Below are positions 61,425-64,000 of a stretch of DNA of 64,000 nt, piece after piece (positions within the stretch are counted from its first letter, which is position 1; every line of letters begins with the position of its first letter). The DNA is taken from the NCBI GenBank assembly GCA_964023205.1, contig OZ026839.1, forward strand, positions 16,646,386 through 16,710,385, in the 5' to 3' direction. The stretch is from Lutraria lutraria. Taxonomy: Eukaryota > Mollusca > Bivalvia > Venerida > Mactridae. Made by a program: the position numbers and the translations under genes. The notes beneath the pieces are model-generated. The model was not told the origin of the DNA and made no database searches. It was given only the letters and a program-made list of their open reading frames with translations.

Positions 61425-61780
61425 ACGACAATTTGCCGTATTTTCGCTTTTTCGTATTTTCGCTTGTGGCGGAAAAGCGAAAATACGACATTGCATAAAT
61501 CAGCCACCATAGTTATATCTTATTGATTTTCTGATGACATAATGATAATACATGTATATATACCAGATTTTGCAATTGTTGGTAACGTCATATGTAAAGC
61601 GAATTCTGGAGACACGTTTTCATTTTAATTTGAAAACTGTTCATGTAATACAACAGTTAACAAAATAAAAACTCTCAATTATTCATTCAAAGTATACAAT
61701 AAGTGAATGAAATCTCCCGTAATTTTGGAAGTTATACATGTTTCAACTTCAACAAATCCTTTTTTTATAAACTGCGAAGT

Positions 61781-61799
61781 CCCCCCCCCCCCCCCCCCC
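61781..61799. repeat. Poly-C run of 19
   Basis: Intergenic homopolymer. Confidence 0.9.
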
Positions 61800-63380
61800 T
61801 GAGACCGGAGACTCCATCACAGAGAAAATTGAGTTTTACAACCCAAAATAGACATACCTACTGAAAATAAATACTGATTCCTAATACCTCGTACGGACAT
61901 GGTTTTCTGAGAATTCCAGTGTTTTGTCGCTTTAAGACTTATTATATAAAATGGGTAATATATATCATAAGTCTTAAAATGACTTAAAAACATGCACAAT
62001 GTATGATGGACTAAAATATCCGGCGCTCTAATCGGCCAGACCGTTTTATCTACTTCATTAGTTGCTGTTCATTCGAGAAACATCGGGGATTTCAGCATTC
62101 TAGTATCTGATAAATGTACGTGGAGATGTTACCAATGCTCATGGATAATCAAAATTGTGGATGCTAGAAGTTACTGGATCAATTAAAAGAGATGATCGTT
62201 ATACATCAACGGGCACTCTTCCTATTACATAACAAAATATTTATCTTAAATATCAATTAATGACTCTAAAAATGGATGGGTTTTTTTTGTTGTTGTTAAA
62301 TGATTTTAATTCATATGTACAAATATATATGCATCGATCGGTATAATGTGAATCATTTTTTTACAACATATATTATTTCTTTACAATTAAATATTCATCT
62401 TATATGCAAAATGTATATTAGTTTGTCAAATGACGTTTAAGCTTTTTTTTGTTATTTGTGTTAAACGCTTATACGTACAGAACTGAACGGGAACCAGTTT
62501 ATACAAGCTTTTGGTACATTGCAACATGGAACGGGAACCAGTTTAAAATAAAAATTCGTCTGATTTTAAGACATATTTTATAAGGCCGAAATATTGATTA
62601 ACAGAATAGTTATCACCACATACAGTATATTTAGAAGTAATTTGACAATGAAGATATTTTCTAATTCATATTCAAAAAAAGAGGATAGTATGTATACATG
62701 TAAACCACGTACGGTTAAAATAAATACACGTTTCAGCCGTAATATCAATTCATTGATTTTTTAAGATGTATGGAGTTTTTGTTATTTGACTGTCATGGGG
62801 CATATTGCATACCAATCAGTCATTCGATCACGATAAAAAAAAACAATCCGGCAAAAGTTTGTGGACAAACAAACGGCAAGAACGCAATATTAGAAATAGC
62901 TTATAGAGAATATCCAAGATAAAAACTTCATTAATTAAACAGTAAAAATAAACAGCTATATGAACATACGGATCTAAAATTTCAATAACAATATTACCAG
63001 CATTTCATACTTTTCCCACAACTTTGTTTACAAGTAGGATAAAAATTGTACATGAAACGTGTTAAAATTCACATAACTTTTACAATCCGCATGATAAGAT
63101 ATGAGTAGGTTTGATAAATAATAGAGAATTACAATATCTATAATGATAGTCAGTATAGCATGATAGGAACAAGACTTCAAAGATTATTAGATTGTAAGCC
63201 CATCTCAAAATTGTATCTTAATTATTTATGTAAGTCTTTGATTCTACTGTAGTTTTTAATTGAATAAGATATATGGTTATTAAAATAGTTTAATGATGCA
63301 CACTTAGTTTTTCGTATTAACGCAATTGAAGTATTTTTATCATTTTCTCGATGCAGCACTAAGATAGTAATTATGAATTA
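61800..63380. other. Intergenic, no gene seen
   Basis: AT-rich. A short duplicate GAACGGGAACCAGTTTA at about 62486 and 62530 is the only repeat noted. Confidence 0.5.
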
Positions 63381-63384
63381 AACC

Positions 63385-63560
63385 GTATGACGTCAGTAGT
63401 GACGCCGTCAGAAATATTTATTTCAGTCGAAAATTTACAACGAAATAAAAACTCCTTGGTCTAGTAAACGTAAACCCCGTAGAATTGATCCGGTAGGCAT
63501 GAAATGTATGCGTGCGAAACTGACGTCACCAGACTACGAGTCACGTGATATAGAGGTCGC
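63385..63560. promoter_or_regulatory. CRE and E-box cluster
   Basis: TATGACGTCAGTAGTGACGCCGTCA (63387 on), then ACTGACGTCACC and GAGTCACGTGATAT within about 170 bases. Palindromic CRE and CACGTG cores in a CG-richer stretch; could be promoter sequence of a gene past the right edge, or an old repeat. Confidence 0.3.
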
Positions 63561-64000
63561 CATATTAGAGGTTCCCATATTCGCATTGTGAAGCGTGAGG
63601 TGTAAATAACCACGATTATCAACAATACATTGTGTTTACGACATAAACACATTGTCGATAAAAGGTAACAACATTGTTGTAATATATGTAATTGTTCATA
63701 ACATTTTATTTACCCGTTGAATCGTGCGTCTGTCTGAAATAATACGTCGTTTTCGAACCTGGTGACCGGCAAGTGCGCGGCACAGCCGAGTTGGAGTCCG
63801 GGTCGACCCTTGGGTTCTGATGAAAAAATCGGAATTCCTTGCATTTTTTGCTGATTGGTTTATCTCTGCAAGTTGGCTCATTACCATGATTGTCTTTTAT
63901 TGTGTATTTAGCGTTTACTTTCGTTTTTGACATGCAATAATGTTGAATTTGGCGGGTGAAGTTTTCATTAGGAACACGCTTGTATTTAAAAGTGGGTGGG
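63561..64000. other. Right edge, no gene assigned
   Basis: Two minus-strand frames of 63-75 codons overlap here (63696-63933) but show no family. The CG density is higher than in the previous 2 kb. Confidence 0.3.

Noticed and set aside
61068..61496. ORFs of up to 142 codons on both strands
   Set aside because: Mirror frames of one palindrome; no family, and symmetry explains openness on both strands.
63696..63933. Two overlapping minus-strand ORFs near the right edge
   Set aside because: Short, overlapping, no recognisable family, no splice context within the window.

Overview
This is a eukaryotic, AT-rich, intron-dense window, most likely from a mollusc and probably a bivalve. The evidence is the gene content (a motile-cilium gene in many short GT-AG exons) and the repeats: dispersed blocks rich in GGTCA and TGACC, an element opening with AACAAGAGCTGT and ending near GCCGACGCCGGGGTGAGTA, many TIR-bounded MITE-like insertions, and long poly-C runs. 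The bivalve call rests on remembered repeat styles, so species is not resolved.

From 34 to 48200 on the + strand lies the 3' part of HYDIN (hydrocephalus-inducing protein), a giant ASH/MSP-domain protein of the ciliary central apparatus. I placed 52 exons. Their phases join into one uninterrupted frame of 8922 coding bases, 2973 residues plus TAA. The 5' half of the gene lies off the left edge. Exons 1-13 encode a charged, lysine-rich, poorly conserved linker. Exons 14-52 encode the conserved ASH-rich C-terminal half. Two clusters of small exons (6-8, all phase 1; 21-26, all phase 2) have lengths divisible by three and sit mainly in linkers, so they could be skipped freely without breaking the frame.

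From 50613 to 59064 on the - strand lies a complete three-exon homologue of human KIAA1143 (141 residues), convergent with HYDIN. Its introns are full of repeats. Intron 2 carries a 3.1-kb TIR-bounded element made largely of GGGGAAAAAGTGGCC-type tandem units with another repeat nested inside.

From 59.1 to 64.0 kb I find no gene. The stretch holds a 1.08-kb TA-flanked inverted-repeat element next to the KIAA1143 start, a large near-perfect palindrome at 61.0-61.4 kb, a 19-base poly-C run, and a CRE/E-box cluster near 63.5 kb that could belong to a gene beyond the edge.

The HYDIN introns contain four tandem arrays (52, 25, 17 and about 20 bp units), several MITE-like elements, a tRNA-Ala-like gene, a tRNA-headed SINE-like repeat, and repeat pairs shared between introns. 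All homology calls come from reading translations and remembered family sequence. No search was run.
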